NCBI GenBank assembly: GCA_964036195.1
Contig: OZ038454.1
Coordinates: forward strand, 3,968,001 to 4,032,000
Source of the DNA: Sphaerolaimus hirsutus
Lineage: Eukaryota; Nematoda; Chromadorea; Monhysterida; Sphaerolaimidae
Reading direction: 5' to 3'
DNA length: 64,000 bases
Shown: in pieces, positions 11,969 to 24,687 of the stretch
Layout of the letters: each line of letters opens with the position of its first letter
How positions within the stretch are numbered: the stretch's first letter is position 1
Position numbers and translations under genes: made by a program
Notes under the pieces: generated by a model
What the model was told of the DNA's origin: nothing
Database searches by the model: none
What the model saw: only the letters and a program-made list of their open reading frames with translations

Positions 11969-14638
11969 ATGTGTTGGTAATTTATGAAGCATGAATTGAA
12001 AGCAATTTTGCCGGTTTACTCAAAAGTAGAGATAATTAAATCATGGAGTGGTGCTTAACTGACTATTTAAATATTTAGTTTAGAACGGTTTCAAACATTG
12101 TGAAGTGTCAGGAATAATGGCGAAAATTTCGGATACCCATAAATCAACTTTGAACGCAACTGAATTCACCGAAATGAGCGGTCCGTCAACTACTGTTGGT
12201 GGAGATCGATTTCATTCGATTCATTCTGGTAAACTCAGATTTGTCTTAACTAAATACACTTATCAGTTTGAGAAGTTTCAGCCGTCAACTGAATATTTAG
12301 TCGTAGAGACAAATTTACACAGAAAAATTCCTCCGTCAATTCAAACTCAAAAAATATATACGAAAACACATTTCGGCAACTGAAAATTCCCACGTGATCT
12401 CACGCATATGCATATCACCCCGCAAAATTGCGATCAAAATAAACGTGAATAATGTTAGCAGACATATGGCCACCCTAAAAACGTCCCATCAATAATTCAA
12501 TTCGACCAAGGCGTATAAATGTGAACAGATAAAACGCATTTAATATGTGGTGGTTGTAAAAGGGAATTAAATGAAAATGGAAATATTCAACCGGGCGACA
12601 TTCGGGAAATGTGGACGAAATCGATTTGAAAATTGGTCAAATACGTACGCAAAATGTGCGTGTACATACAATGTAAAGTGTGTATACACAAGGAAATTGT
12701 GTAATCGTTCATACTGCATGAAACATGTCAATGGAAAGGAAAGTCAAACTCTGAGTAGAGGCACTTTCGTGCCCCTGATACAAACTAGCGTTGGGAATTT
12801 TATGGAATTTTGAAATCTTTTTAGGGTTTGAAATGACAATAAAGGGCTAATTCTGAAGTTATTTAAGTGACAGACTTGGTAAAAAGTCAAGTTTTATGGG
12901 AAGAAACTTGTAAAAGTTAACTTAACAGATAATTCAATCATCATAACTATATTTTAAAAAACATTGAAATACCTCATAGCCTTTAGGAAAATTCTGGGAA
13001 GATGTTGAATGGCATGAGAATCATCAAAAGTCATGAAAAATTCTCAGTAAAATGTGAAAATCTCTTCTATTTTTTTACTGGGTGTATGACACATTGCATA
13101 TTATTGATTGCATATTGTTTGATATTTTACAAGGTGTGGGAGAACAACATGATAGTTTTGCATGCAAAAAATGCAAATAAATGGAGCATATGCCAGTTCT
13201 GCAAGTGAACAAGTGGCAAAAAAGCAGCTTTATTGACAGCACAAGTCATAAACATATAAATCACACGAATAAATAACTATTTACAAATTTACTTGTCATT
13301 ATGAGTTGACTTGTCACTTGACCTGCCACTTATAACTTTACCAACCACTTACCACTTTTCTTATCACTTGTCCACTTGCAGAATTAAAACCCGTCCAAAT
13401 AAAAAAGGCGGTTCCCCAACCCAACGCTAGTTCCCTTCACCGGCCCAATCCAATTTCCAAACATTCTGAAAGATTCCAATCGCAATTTCACCTTAGAAAA
13501 GAAAATGGTAAATGGATCGGACGGGCGGGGGGAAATATTGCGCAATTGATGTAGGGAATCGATAAGAAAATCGAACGATTTTTACCGATTTTGCGAAAAG
13601 TATCGATGAAATTAAAACTAAATCGTGTTTTTTTGCGGTTTCTTCAAGCTGCAAACTAACGATGGCATAGTTTTTGGAGGAAAGTGTTTACGTTTTCAGG
13701 TGTTTTTCTCTGAAAACAGTTTTCGAATTTCAAAAATATTGTTTTCAAAATTTAGAATTTTTTGTGGTTTGAACAAATATTCTGAATTTATGAATGTTTT
13801 AGGAAATTTTGAATGCTTTGCAATTGGATACGTCCCAAGCTCTGATGCAGTCACTTTTTGGCAAAAGCGTTTTTGTTTTGACAGTGAGATAAATTTAAAA
13901 AAAAACAGGAAAACTTTCGATATTTTGTTTACCATCGTTAGCTGCAAGGCGTAGTTTTTCTATTTAAAAAAACGGGTTGGAAAGTTCGCAAAGGTAAAAT
14001 AAATTAAACGCGTGAATGTCTGAAAATTCAGGCGTGGAAAATAGCCAAAAAAATTGGGACACCGTAAAAAGTGTCGTAAGTGCCATTACGGTTTTAATGA
14101 CAGATATGGTAAAATCGAAGGAAGTAATATCCTGGAAAGATAATGTAAAATTCGAAAGACTGAAAAATTTGATAAAATTTGATGTTGACGAAAATTGGTC
14201 GAATTTTCCAAATTTCATTCTGACAAAAAAGTGTAAATAGGTAAATAAAATGTATCGAAATTATATTCTAAAATCTATATGAATTAATTGGAAACGTATA
14301 AATACATAGTTGGCAATGAAAAATGGCAAAAAATGTTCACGCCACATTTACAAACTGGTCTGAGAAAAACTTGTTACTTGATCAAGTGTGGAGTTCACTC
14401 TTGACAAGTATCAACAATTGTCAAAATTGACACTTGTCAATCACTAAAAAGTTTCATATTGCTATCATTCTACAAGTAAGTGCGAAGTTATATTAAACTT
14501 GACACTTAGAATGTGACTTTTATCCTCTTAAAACTTGGCGAGAAGGAGAGAAAATTTCCCACGACATTCAGATCGTCAACTAAACAAATTGAGTAATAAC
14601 TGCAATGAGTTGGTCAAAGAGCCCCTAAATATCATAAA
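11969..14638. other. Stretch with no gene recognised
   Basis: AT-rich. 13190-13387 is a family C-like foldback (GCAAGTGAACAAGTGG at the left, CACTTGTCCACTTGCAGAAT at the right). Around 12120-12370 lie 'cataaatcaactttga'-type repeat arms also seen at 3510, 26150 and 40850. Both-strand open frames at 13625-13954 and 14016-14240 are low complexity. Confidence 0.45.
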
Positions 14639-15204
14639 TACCGTATTTCCTCGAATTACCCCCCGGGGGTTTATTGAAAAGTGTGAAAAGAGTTTTTAGA
14701 GTGAAAATTTTGAAAGAAAAACGTGAAAAATGCAACAATAACCACTATTTATAAGTTTTTACAGGCTTATATAAGGACTAGCAGGATTCTCTCCGACCTT
14801 CGGTCGGGTTTTGTGGTTCTCTACAATTAATACCATTGGAGAAAATATGATACTTTAGTTAAGTTTGCCCACATGCTAGGCATGTGTTTTGAAATGCAGT
14901 ATGTAATGTACCAACAATAACAAGACCAATACCAAAGATGCAATGTTTTGGAATGGATTTTTGTAAACTTGGTTGGTAAAATGTAAAACTGTTAACTGTA
15001 AAATGGTTGGGCATGAAACTCGGTAGTAAAATGTGGACAGTTTGCGATTTGGTATGATGGTGTGCAGTGTGCATTCTGTGTGGTATAGGTTTTGTGATAT
15101 GATAGTGTGGTTTTTGCAAGGTGTCAAACTTTGTTGTAATCTTCAATTGGTTACATTTGTGCTTTGCTGTTCTTTTTGTGTTTGTAAATCCTTGTGGTAT
15201 TAAT

Positions 15205-15256
15205 TGTAGAGAACCACAAAACCCAACTGAAGGTTGGAGAGAATCCTGCTATAGGT
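15205..15256 (+). repeat. Inverted internal copy of the Helitron 3' end
   Basis: Plus-strand CCAACTGAAGGTTGG hairpin followed by AGAGAATCCTGCTAT. It matches the element's own 3' terminus (which lies on the other strand at 14778) with compensating changes in the stem. It suggests an older terminus or a nested smaller Helitron. Confidence 0.65.
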
Positions 15257-15287
15257 ACCCACTACTCAGAGGCTTGCAAAAACTGAC

Positions 15288-15807
15288 ACCCCAATGGGGA
15301 CCCCCCTCCAAATGGCACCCCCCGGGGAACCCCCCAAAAGTGGCACCCCCTGGGAACCGCCCAAAAATGAGACCCCCTAGGGCCCCACAAATATGGCACC
15401 CCCTGAGGACCACCGAAAAATGGCACCCCTTAGGGACCCCCCAAAAATGGCACCCCCTTGGGACCCCCCAAAATAGCACCCCCTGGGGACCCCCAAAACA
15501 TGGCACCCCCTAGGAACCCCCACAAAAATGGCACCCCCTGGGGACCCACCCAAAGTTGGCTCCCCCTGGGGACTCTCCAAAAATGGCACCCCCTGGGGAC
15601 CACCCCAAAATGGCACCCCCTTAGGACCCCCCTGCAAAAAAAAAATAGCACCCCCCTGAGGACCACCAAAAAATGGCACCCCTGGGGACCACCCAAAAAA
15701 TGGCACCCTATGTGGACCCCCTTGAAATGGCACCCCCATATGTACCTCCAGAAAATGGCACCCCGTGGAGACCCCCCAAAAATGGCACCCCATGGGGACC
15801 CCCTCTA
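15288..15807. repeat. Minisatellite, GGCACCCCCTGGGGACC unit
   Basis: About 18 tandem units of 27-31 bp, each of the form 'atggcaccccctggggaccccccaaa'. Long open frames on both strands (repeated GCHFWGVP-like or WHPLGTPQK-like peptides) come from the repeat and are not genes. Confidence 0.9.
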
Positions 15808-15812
15808 AATCC

Positions 15813-16212
15813 TGTAAACACAGCCCCTAGTTTGGAAACTCCTGTAAACTCAGCCCCTAATTTGGAAACTCCTATAAACTCAGCCCCTAACTTGCAAACT
15901 CTCGTAAACTCAGCCCCTAACTTGCAAACTCCCATAAACTCAGCCACTTATTTGTAAGCTCCCATAAACTCAGCCTCTAATTTGAAAACTCCCATAAACT
16001 CAGCCCCTAATTTAGAAACTCCCATAAACTCAACCCATAATTTGGAAACTGCTGTAAACTCAGCCCTAATTTGGATACTCCAATAAACTCAGCCCCTAAT
16101 TTAGAAACTCCCATAAACTCAGCCCCTAATTTGGAAACTCCCTTAAAATCAGCCCCTAATTTGGAAACTCCCATAAACTCAGCCCCTAATTTGGAAACTC
16201 CCGTAAACTCAT
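15813..16212. repeat. Minisatellite, 31-bp AAACTCAGCCCCTAATTTGG unit
   Basis: About 13 tandem units of 'aaactcagcccctaatttgg' plus 'aaactcccata'. Worn copies reappear at 18690-18860, so the array brackets the satellite between them. Confidence 0.9.
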
Positions 16213-18690
16213 TTTCAGGTTTATGGTAATGTAGTGTGAAAATGGTATGAATATTTCAAAAAATCACTATCATCAATCCACAAATGCATCAATTCACAAT
16301 TTTCAATTTTTTAGCCCCAAGGGTTAGACTTAAAAGGTTATGGTAATGTAGAGTAGAAATGGAGTGCACATCTCAAATCACTGCAATAAAAAACCCACAA
16401 ACGCATCATTTCACAAATTGAAAGTTTTTGTGCCCAGGGGTTCATTATCAGGGTTTTAGTAATGTGGTGTCAAAATGGAGTGCATATTTGAAATCGCTAC
16501 AATCAGAAACCCACAAACACATCATTTTATGATTTGAAAATTTTTGGCCCTGGGGGTTCATTTTCAGGGTTATGGTAATGTAGTGTCAAAATGAAGTGCA
16601 TATTTCAAATCAAGGCAATCAAAAAGCCACAAATGCATCATTTCACAATTTCTAATTTATTAGCCCCATGGGTTCAATTTAAGGCTTACAGTAATGTAGA
16701 GTTGAAATTGAGTCATTTCAAATCAGTGCAAAAAGAAACCTGCAAAATGCATCATTTTACAAATAGAAATTTTTGGGTCTAGGGGTTCAATTTCAGAGTT
16801 TTAGTAATGTAGTGTCAAAATGGAGTGCATATTTGAAATCGCTACAATCAGAAACCCACAAATGCATCATTTTATGATTTGAAAGTTTTTGGCTTAGGGG
16901 GTTCATTTTTATGGTTATGGTAATGTAGTGTCAAAATGAAGTGCATATTTCAAATGAGTGCAATCAGAAACCTGAAAATGAATGATTTCACAAATTGAAA
17001 GTTTTTGGCTCCAGAGGTTCATTTTCAGGGTTGAGGTTATGTAGTTTTCAGGGTTATGTAGTGTCAAAATGGATTGCATATTTCAAATCAGTGCAATTAG
17101 AAACCCACATCAAATCATTTCACAATGTCTAATTTTTTAAGCCCTGGGCATATTTGAAATAGCTACACTCTGAAACCCACAAATCCATCATTTTATGGTT
17201 TGAAAGTTTTTGGCCCAGGGGGTTCATTTTTAGGGTTATGGTAATGTAGTGTCAAAATGAAGTGCATATTTCAAATGAGTGCTATCAGAAACCCGAAAAT
17301 GCATCATTTCTCAAATTGAAAGTATTTGGCCCCATGGGTTCATTTTTAGGGTTATGGTAATGTAGTGTCAAAATGGAGTGCATATATCAAATTGGTGCAA
17401 TCATAGACCCAAATTTGAAATCAGTGCAATCAGAAACCCAAAAATGAATGATTTCACAAATTGAAAGTTTTTGGCTCCAGAGGTTCATTTTCAGGGTTAT
17501 GGTTATGTAGTTTTCAGGGTTATGTAGTGTCAAAACGGAGTGCATATTTCAAATCAGTGCAATTAGAAACCCACATTGAATCATTTCACAATTTCAAATT
17601 TTTTAAGCCCTGGGCATATTTGAAATAGCTACACTCTGAAACCCACAAATCCATCATTTTATGGTTTGAAAGTTTTTGGCCCAGGGGGTTCATTTTTAGG
17701 GTTATGGTAATGTAGTGTCAAAATGAAGTGCATATTTCAAATGAGTGCTATCAGAAACCCGAAAATGCATCATTTCTCAAATTGAAAGTATTTGGCCCCA
17801 TGGGTTCATTTTTAGGGTTATGGTAATGTAGTGTCAAAATGGAGTGCATATATCAAATTGGTGCAATCATAGACCCAAATTTGAAATCAGTGCAATCAGA
17901 AACCCAAAAATGAATGATTTCACAAATTGAAAGTTTTTGGCTCCAGAGGTTCATTTTCAGGGTTATGGTTATGTAGTTTTCAGGGTTATGTAGTGTCAAA
18001 ACGGAGTGCATATTTCAAATCAGTGCAATTAGAAACCCACATTGAATCATTTCACAATTTCTAATTTTTTAAGCCCTGGGCATATTTGAAATCACTACAC
18101 TCAGAAACTCACAAATCCATCATTTTATGATTTGAAAGTTTTTGGCCCAGGGGGTTCATTTTAGGGTTATGGTAATGTAGTGTCAAAATGAAGTGCATAT
18201 TTCAGATGAGTGCAATCAGAAACCTGAAAATGCATCATTTCTCAAATTGAAAGTATTTGGCCCCATGGGTTCATTTTTTGGGTTATGGTAATGTAGTGTC
18301 AATGGAGTGCATATATCAAATCAGTGCAATCAGAAACCTAAATTTGAAATCAGTGCAACCAGAAACCCAAAAATGCATCATTTCACAAATTGAAAGTTTT
18401 TGGCCCCAGTGGTCCATTTTCAGGGTTATGGTAATGTAGTGTCAAAATGGAGTGCATTATATATCAAATCAGTGCAATTAGAAACCCACAATGCATCATT
18501 TCACAATTTGAAAATTTTGGCCCCATTTTGGGTTCAATTTCAGGGTTATCGTAATGTACTGTCAGAATGGAGTGCATATTTCAAATCATTGTAATCAGTA
18601 ACCCACAAATGCATTATATCACAATTTATATTTTTTAGCCCCGGGGGCCTCACTTAAGGATTATGGTAATGTTATTGTTAACTCCCATAA
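16213..18690. repeat. Satellite of ~116-bp units with a 466-bp higher-order repeat
   Basis: Each unit carries 'ggttatggtaatgtagtgtc', 'gtgcatatttcaaatcagtg', 'aatcagaaacccacaaatgc' and 'ttgaaagtttttggcccc'. Landmarks such as 'gccctgggcatatttgaaat' recur at 17141, 17607 and 18073, exactly 466 bp apart, so blocks of four units were amplified together recently. Confidence 0.88.
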
Positions 18691-19233
18691 TTTGGCAAAC
18701 ACCCATCAACTCAACTCCCATAAACTCAGCCTCTAATTTTTAAACTTGTGTCAACAGCCCCTTATCTTTAAACTTCTGTCAACTCAACCCTAATTTATCA
18801 ACACCCATCAACTCAACCCTGAATTGTAAACTCAGCCCCTAAAAACTCAAGTCAACCCCCTATACATGTGCAATTGCATTCTTGGGAAGCAACTTTGCCA
18901 TCTACTAACCCTGTTTGTCAAGATTGTGGATCGTGTTTGTAAAGGGCATTTGTACTAATAAATAGTGACTGCATTGTGTGCAAAAACACACACGAATCGG
19001 GCACAATGAGGCCTGTGATTGTGCCTCCTATCTTTTGCATTGAAGCATCCTTAGCGTGCAGTTCTCTCGAAATTGTATAGGTGGAGATGTAGATGGTATA
19101 AACGATGTTCTAACGTAACACAGTAAGTGTTTTGAACATCTGTTATGCATTTCCCGGACCACAAATCCATAGTGCCCATTTTGAGGGGGGTATTTCGAAG
19201 GTGGGGGGGGGGGTATTTCGAAGAAATACGGTA

Positions 19234-20373
19234 GCATAGCGCGCAAGCAAATTTAGCATCATATTTGGATACGCAAAATCAAAATTTGAAAAATCTCATT
19301 ACGTGAAATTTCAGCAATGGCACTGCTGACAATGTTCCTGACTTCCTGTGCACACCTAATTGACAACTGTAACTTTCAAAGTTGATAAATCATTTTCGAA
19401 ACCATTTAAGTTAACCTCCTTAACCTTTAGTAGTTGACGGACGCCTCAATCCCGTCAACTCAAATGTGTTTAAAACAGACTCAAAATTTTATTTCTGAAA
19501 ACGGAAATTTATGTTGTCAACTAAATAGTGTGCATATGGCCATTATTTCACAACAAAAGGGCGAAAACGATTGTTTTTATGCAGTTATGACTTCACACAT
19601 ATTTTTAAATATAATGCAAACACACGACCTCATTTTTGCTTTCTCAAAATTTGGCCAAGAAAAAAATGACCTCTACAAAACGTAAATATTAAAAGCCTTG
19701 ACAGAAACCGGTTAAAATGTAAAGGTATGGTATTAAAAATGCAGGCAAAATATATAGTAGGCAATGTGCAAAAAAGCAAGTTTTTCAAGTTTCTGAATTT
19801 TTTATTTCTCACAATAGTGTCGACATAATTGCAAAATGGGGGAGTGATAATTCGCGAAATTTAAATTCACACATTTCAAATATTCGAATATACATTCCGG
19901 ATGTTATGTGTGAATCGAATCTACACAGGATGCACACTATTTATGGATTTGGATATTATCAAATAGGAAATTTATAGGCTGTGAATAATGTGAACAAAGG
20001 CTTTGGAACGCGGATATGTACGTAAAACACACAGACTTGAGTAAAGGGGGTGTATTTGAGTAAAATGTCGATCAAAAAAATATATATATAGGTAAATAAA
20101 AAATAAATAGCTACTTAAATTTTGACATTTTCTGAAATTGAATTGACCACAAATTTTCCAATGACATTTTCTGCGATTTTTAGCTCTACGAGGTGGGCAA
20201 AAATACATTTTTACATAAATTGTGATCCCAAAATCTAAACAGCAAACGAAAATACGATAATATTTGTGTTGTAAACATCGACCAAGGATATTCAATTCGA
20301 ATATATTTATGAAGTATTATATAAAGAAAGTGATAAGAATATATCACATTTGATTGAAAGACAATAAATCATA
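19234..20373. other. Stretch with no gene recognised
   Basis: AT-rich sequence between the split foldback element and the 'acgtttacgt' element. Open frames are short and low complexity. Confidence 0.4.
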
Positions 20374-20927
20374 GTTGTTAAAACGTACTTACGTTTACTC
20401 GATAATTACGGATACTCGAGTACTGTGTAAATACGTTTACGTTTCCTCGCGAATAAAATACTGGTACTCACTTACTCGCGTACTTTTTGAAAGCACGCGA
20501 GTACAGAAAACGTATTTTTAGGGGACAGAAAATGTCATTATGCCACACAGAAAGTGACAAACATAAAACATTTTCGTAAGAAATACTTAGCAGGAGAGAA
20601 AAACACATCATTTTGTGAAAAGTCAGTAAAAATTCAAAAAATACTGACTTTTTTCTGAAAATTTTTTTAACTTTTACGTTTTCTGTGAGAAAAAATACCC
20701 GTTTTTTACGTTTTCTCCAGAAAAAGATCTCGTTTTTACGTTTTCTCTGGAAAAAGTATTTTAGTCACGTTTTACGCAGTGTAAAAGTATTTTTAAAATA
20801 CTTTACGTTTTCTGTACTCAGGGATGAGTAAAAGAAAAATACTTTATATACGTTTATATACGTATACGTTATATACGTATACGTTTACGTTTACTTTAAA
20901 AAAGTTTAGTACTTTTAACAACTCTGC
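20374..20927. mobile_element. 'AGTTGTTAAAACGTA' foldback with acgtttac repeats
   Basis: AGTTGTTAAAACGTACTTAC at the left is mirrored by 'agtacttttaacaact' at the right. The interior is built of 'tacgttttctcc/acgtttacg' motifs. Similar interiors occur at about 36780-37280. Confidence 0.6.
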
Positions 20928-21850
20928 AATAAATGTGGAGGCATTCAACCTAAAATGAATCATTTTCAATGCGCCAATTGCAAGAAATGATAATGATGAA
21001 TAGCACTTTCAATTTTACAAGTTCAACGTTCCCCAATAATAAATCAACTCTCCACGTGCAAATATTGACAGGAAAATGTTGCTTATCAAATACCTATAAT
21101 CAAGGAAATACACACATTTTAGTACACGCACAATTTCGAAATAAACTCGCTGCAGTGATCGGACTATACGCTACAGAAACAATGTTACCGTATTTTGATG
21201 AATAAAGTCACACGGAAAATTCACAAAAAAAATACCCAAAGTGAGACACTCAAACATTTTGAATCTAGTGAGAAAAATACAGTGTTTTATTCAGATGGGA
21301 TACGGTAGATTTCATTTGTCAGTGGGATGGACAATATCCATATTTATCGGAAATTGTATGTAGAAAAAGTAAATAAACATTGAATATATCTGTTCTATGA
21401 CTAAATTGACCAACACATTTAGGGCTAATATTTGAGACCCTGTGTTTTTACCCTGTCGCGCATTTACTATTTGAAGGTATTTACCCTGATCCCCTGCCCA
21501 TTTAACAAAACAAATATTTACCTTACGTGTTGTTAATTTACCTTGGTAGGGTATGCATTTACCCTGGAGGTAAATGTCAAGTGGCAAAAATTTACCTTCA
21601 CATAAGTGGATTTACCCCCATAATAAAGTATAGGGCGTTGAACTCAAAGGCATGATTCATAAGTACCTGTGTCTGTTTGGTGCATTTTCATGTGTGCAGA
21701 TGAGTGCAAATATTCATTATGTAGACAGAGACATTTAGTGCACAACAAGTAAATATAAATACGTAAATAGGACATTCTCATTAGAAAAAATATTGGTGCA
21801 ATGTTAAAATGCAGATATATAAGCAAGCATAAGCATTTGGCATAAGAAAA

Positions 21851-22227
21851 CTAGTCTAATTCAACACCAAGCGACAACGACAAAGCTTCCCCAATGCTGC
21901 TGCCAGCCTGCTGCTGCTGCTCGCTCAACTGCTGTGCCATAATGCCAAACAAAAGCGGAACCTGCAGCATTAGACAATTAGCATTAGACAACAGAAAAAC
22001 CATCAACTTCAAAACATCAAAAAGACTCACATGTCAACTTTTATCGATGGCCGCACTTTGAACTTCATGCAGTGTGTGCAGTGCAGCGACCCAGCTCCAG
22101 TTTTCTGGTTTTGAAGTGTGGAGCGATACCAATGGTCTTGTAGGAGGGTGGATTTGTAGTAATAGCAGGTGGCGCCACGCTCTGTGAGCCCATTTGCCCA
22201 TTCTTCAAGTTTACCGAAATTTGCCAT
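21851..22227 (-). CDS. Small two-exon gene, product unknown (~99 aa)
   Basis: Exon 1 is 22039-22227, starting at an ATG just downstream of an in-frame stop. It encodes MANFGKLEEWANGLTERG, then CYYYKSTLLQDHWYRS, a CTHC pair and KVRPSIK. Exon 2 is 21851-21961 (VPLLFGIMAQQLSEQ, a short Gln run, then SLSLGVELD and a TAG stop), with acceptor ctgcag. The phase-0 donor gttgac at 22038 is weak but keeps the exon 2 frame. A stronger donor (gtgagt at 22030) would shift it and stop after about a dozen residues. Base composition and residue mix stand out from the surrounding AT-rich DNA. CxxC plus Cys/Tyr spacing could be a small zinc-binding fold, but I do not recognise the family. It is isolated, with repeats on both sides. 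Confidence 0.6.
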
Positions 22228-22768
22228 TTCACAAGAACAATTTCAACTGTCATGGCAGATAAATTGGGGACACAGAACATAAAAAAACAGTGATTACCAT
22301 CGCTTTCCCTTACATAACAAAATTGGCATGCAGACAAAAATCATTGATAAAATCAGGTGCAAAGCTTTGTGCAAACAAATGAGGGATATGCATGTGTTAG
22401 TACAGCCGATAATCTGCATTATGAAGATTAAAAACTTGATGGTATTGATTTCTATGTATGGTGAATGGTAAATCCAAACCCTGGGTTTACCATGAACATG
22501 CGTGCATACTTTGTGTTAGGGTAAATACATACCCTCATTGTGGGTGAATATTGGTTGTGTAGGGTGAATCTTATATCTGTAAGGTACATTCATACGTAAA
22601 GTAAATGGACAAGCCCAGAAGGTAAACTAATTAGCAGGGTAAATACACCACAAAGGTAAAAGCGCATTCTCCCTAATATTTCAGAAACTGAAACTGAGCT
22701 GTGAACGCAAGTGAGAGTTCACCGGAATGAGAGATCAGTGAACTGTTGACGGAAATTAACTCATTGTG

Positions 22769-23006
22769 CCTACACACACTAGTTTTCACCGTGACTTCGT
22801 GTGAAAACTGAAATTTTTTCAAATGCAGATTAATGAACACGGTTGAATGATTTAATTTTGATTAAATTTGAATTTAAATAAATGAAAGTTAAAGTTGTAA
22901 AATTTGAAAACTAAAACACATAGCATACGATAAGAGTAGGCTGAATATCGCCATGTGGCCATTTCAGTTTTCACACGTGTCACGGTGAAAACTAGTGTGT
23001 GTAGGG
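22769..23006. mobile_element. Foldback element, CCTACACACACTAGTTTTCAC tips
   Basis: Arms CCTACACACACTAGTTTTCA and its reverse complement at the right end (GGTGAAAACTAGTGTGTGTA). A same-family copy in reverse orientation is at 39989-40228, inside an intron. No ORF. Confidence 0.8.
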
Positions 23007-23310
23007 CCATTCATTCAACTCAAATCTCTTTTCAAGTTTATCAAATATGGCTTAAAAAATAAACTTTCAACATTTTCTTTGTAATTAATCAAACCATAAA
23101 TGCCTTTTTGACACACTTTACAATCTTCCAGAATGAAAAAAAACACAAAAATTAATTCTACAGTAGTGCTACTCAAAATAATATTTATTCAAAAACCACT
23201 GGTGAACTAATCCGAGCGTAAACATATTTAATTGACAGTCATGTGAAATATGAAAAGAGCAAATAGCTCCACGTGAAAATGCATCTAGCTTCCGCAATTA
23301 AAATGCATAT

Positions 23311-23521
23311 ACCGTAAATCCTCGAATAAGTCCCCAGAAAGTTTTTCTTTGTTCTGATTTTTTTGACTGTATGTTCATTCGAATTAGTTATTTTACGTTA
23401 TTTTTGTCGGAATTGTCTGGAAAATGAATGGCCAGATTTTTTACATGAATGAAATATTTGAAATTTTATTTGAAATTTTTTTTCAAAAATGTTATTCAAA
23501 ATTCCGAGGATCACGGTATAT
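23311..23521. mobile_element. TA-bounded foldback, TACCGTAAATCCTCGAATAA tip
   Basis: Left TACCGTAAATCCTCGAATAA, right TTCCGAGGATCACGGTA. Next to it, 23489-23948 has overlapping open frames on both strands (up to 124 codons) with no recognisable domain. I left them uncalled. Confidence 0.65.
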
Positions 23522-24053
23522 CGAATTATTGCGCATGCCATTTGCATAAAACATATTTACATTTGTTTGCCGCCCAGAAGTCTGAATCGAGAAAATAAAA
23601 TTGCAAAAACCGCAACTTTTCATAGCGTTTTTGCAGAAACTCGGGACTGCGCGCGGAGAAAAATAATGAGAAATAATTGCACCGTTCGCGGCGGATTGAC
23701 GCTGGCCGGTGGAAACTTAATCGCTTATGGCATTCGAATTGATTTGAGTCGATTTGAAAATCCGACCCGACAAAACTCGAGTCAAAGACTTTGGCCCGAA
23801 AAGGGGAGCGAAATATCGGGACTTTGACACCAAAAACTGGGTCGACATTATCGGGCTGATGGATTGCATGCATACTACGCTTTGCACAGAATGTTACCAT
23901 AATTTGATAAAAATTTGTGAAGAAAATATTAATGATAAAGTCATGTGATGGGTAACCCCACCCCTCTATGAGGTTTTTTGTATTCAGATTTTCATTTTCA
24001 GATAGATTTTTTCATCAATAGTGTGCAGTCCGTGCTAGGGTTCAAACGGGATT

Positions 24054-24235
24054 GACTTTTCGGGATCGGGATTTGTTTTTTGAAATTTCGGGATCGGGAT
24101 TGGCCTTTCGGGATCGGGATTGGCCTTTCGGGATCGGGATTGACCTTTCGGGATCGGGATCGGGATTGGCGTTCTTTTCGGGATCGGGATCGGGACCACA
24201 AAACCCCGAAATTCCTCGGGATTCGGGATCGGGAG
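24054..24235. repeat. Tandem 'ATTGGCCTTTCGGGATCGGG' repeat
   Basis: About seven units of roughly 20 bp built on 'ttcgggatcgggattggcc'. The Arg/Asp/Gly-rich frames on both strands derive from the repeat. Confidence 0.85.
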
Positions 24236-24687
24236 CCCGTTTGCACCCTACCGTGCCCCAACTCCCAAATCCGATGACTCAAATCTTGACCCGGGTTTTT
24301 CACGTTTCACATGACCCGCGCATTTCGAGTCAAAGTCGAGCCGGGCCGGGTCGGGTTTCGAGTCGAGAAAGGCACGCGCATCCCAAGAGACTCACTTTGC
24401 AGCTGTATCAACACGCTTCACTTGCTTGTCACAGTGGACAACAAAAAAGGTATAATATCTCAATGAAACTGCCTATACATAGATGTGCTTATTTTTCGAA
24501 GAAAAATTGGCCGAGTGAAAATTCACTCAAACGTAAATTTCTTTATGCAAATTTTTTTTGTGACTGCAATGTGAAAAGCTGATCACTGTGAAATTCCGAC
24601 ATTCAATGCTCAATTGGCGATATTTCGAATATTTTAATTTAAACTATTTGCGCAAAACATATTGCAAATGCAATTTGCACAGGTGTG

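Larger units (their letters stand above)
14778..19087 (-). mobile_element. Non-autonomous Helitron, 4.3 kb
   Basis: On the minus strand it begins TCTCCACCTATAC and ends with the hairpin CCGACCGAAGGTCGG, an 11-nt spacer and CTAG. It sits between host A and host T with no target duplication. These are the hallmarks of canonical Helitrons (5' TC, 3' hairpin plus CTRR, A/T insertion). The empty site reads directly from the sister host repeat near 38270: ...ataagga|tgtagatgg... No Rep/helicase coding is visible. Most of the inside is tandem repeats. The 14830-15200 part shows nothing recognisable. Confidence 0.8.
14639..19233. mobile_element. TA-bounded foldback element split by a Helitron
   Basis: The two halves, 14639-14777 and 19088-19233, join to match the intact copy at 38128-38386 (in reverse orientation there). 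They include 'gtttttacagg(c)cttatataagga' followed by 'tgtagatggtataaacgatg' and the TACCGTATTTCCTCGAA tips. Confidence 0.8.

Noticed and set aside
15288-15807. Long open frames on both strands with repeated peptide motifs
   Set aside because: They arise from a 27-31 bp minisatellite whose unit length keeps frames open; both strands are open at once and composition follows the repeat.
15288-16212. CRISPR-like spaced repeats
   Set aside because: Units are directly tandem with no unique spacers, and the window is clearly animal DNA with spliced genes.
23489-23948. Overlapping open frames of 112 and 124 codons on opposite strands
   Set aside because: No recognisable domain, no splice-consistent neighbour, and both strands are open, as in low-stop GC-richer DNA.
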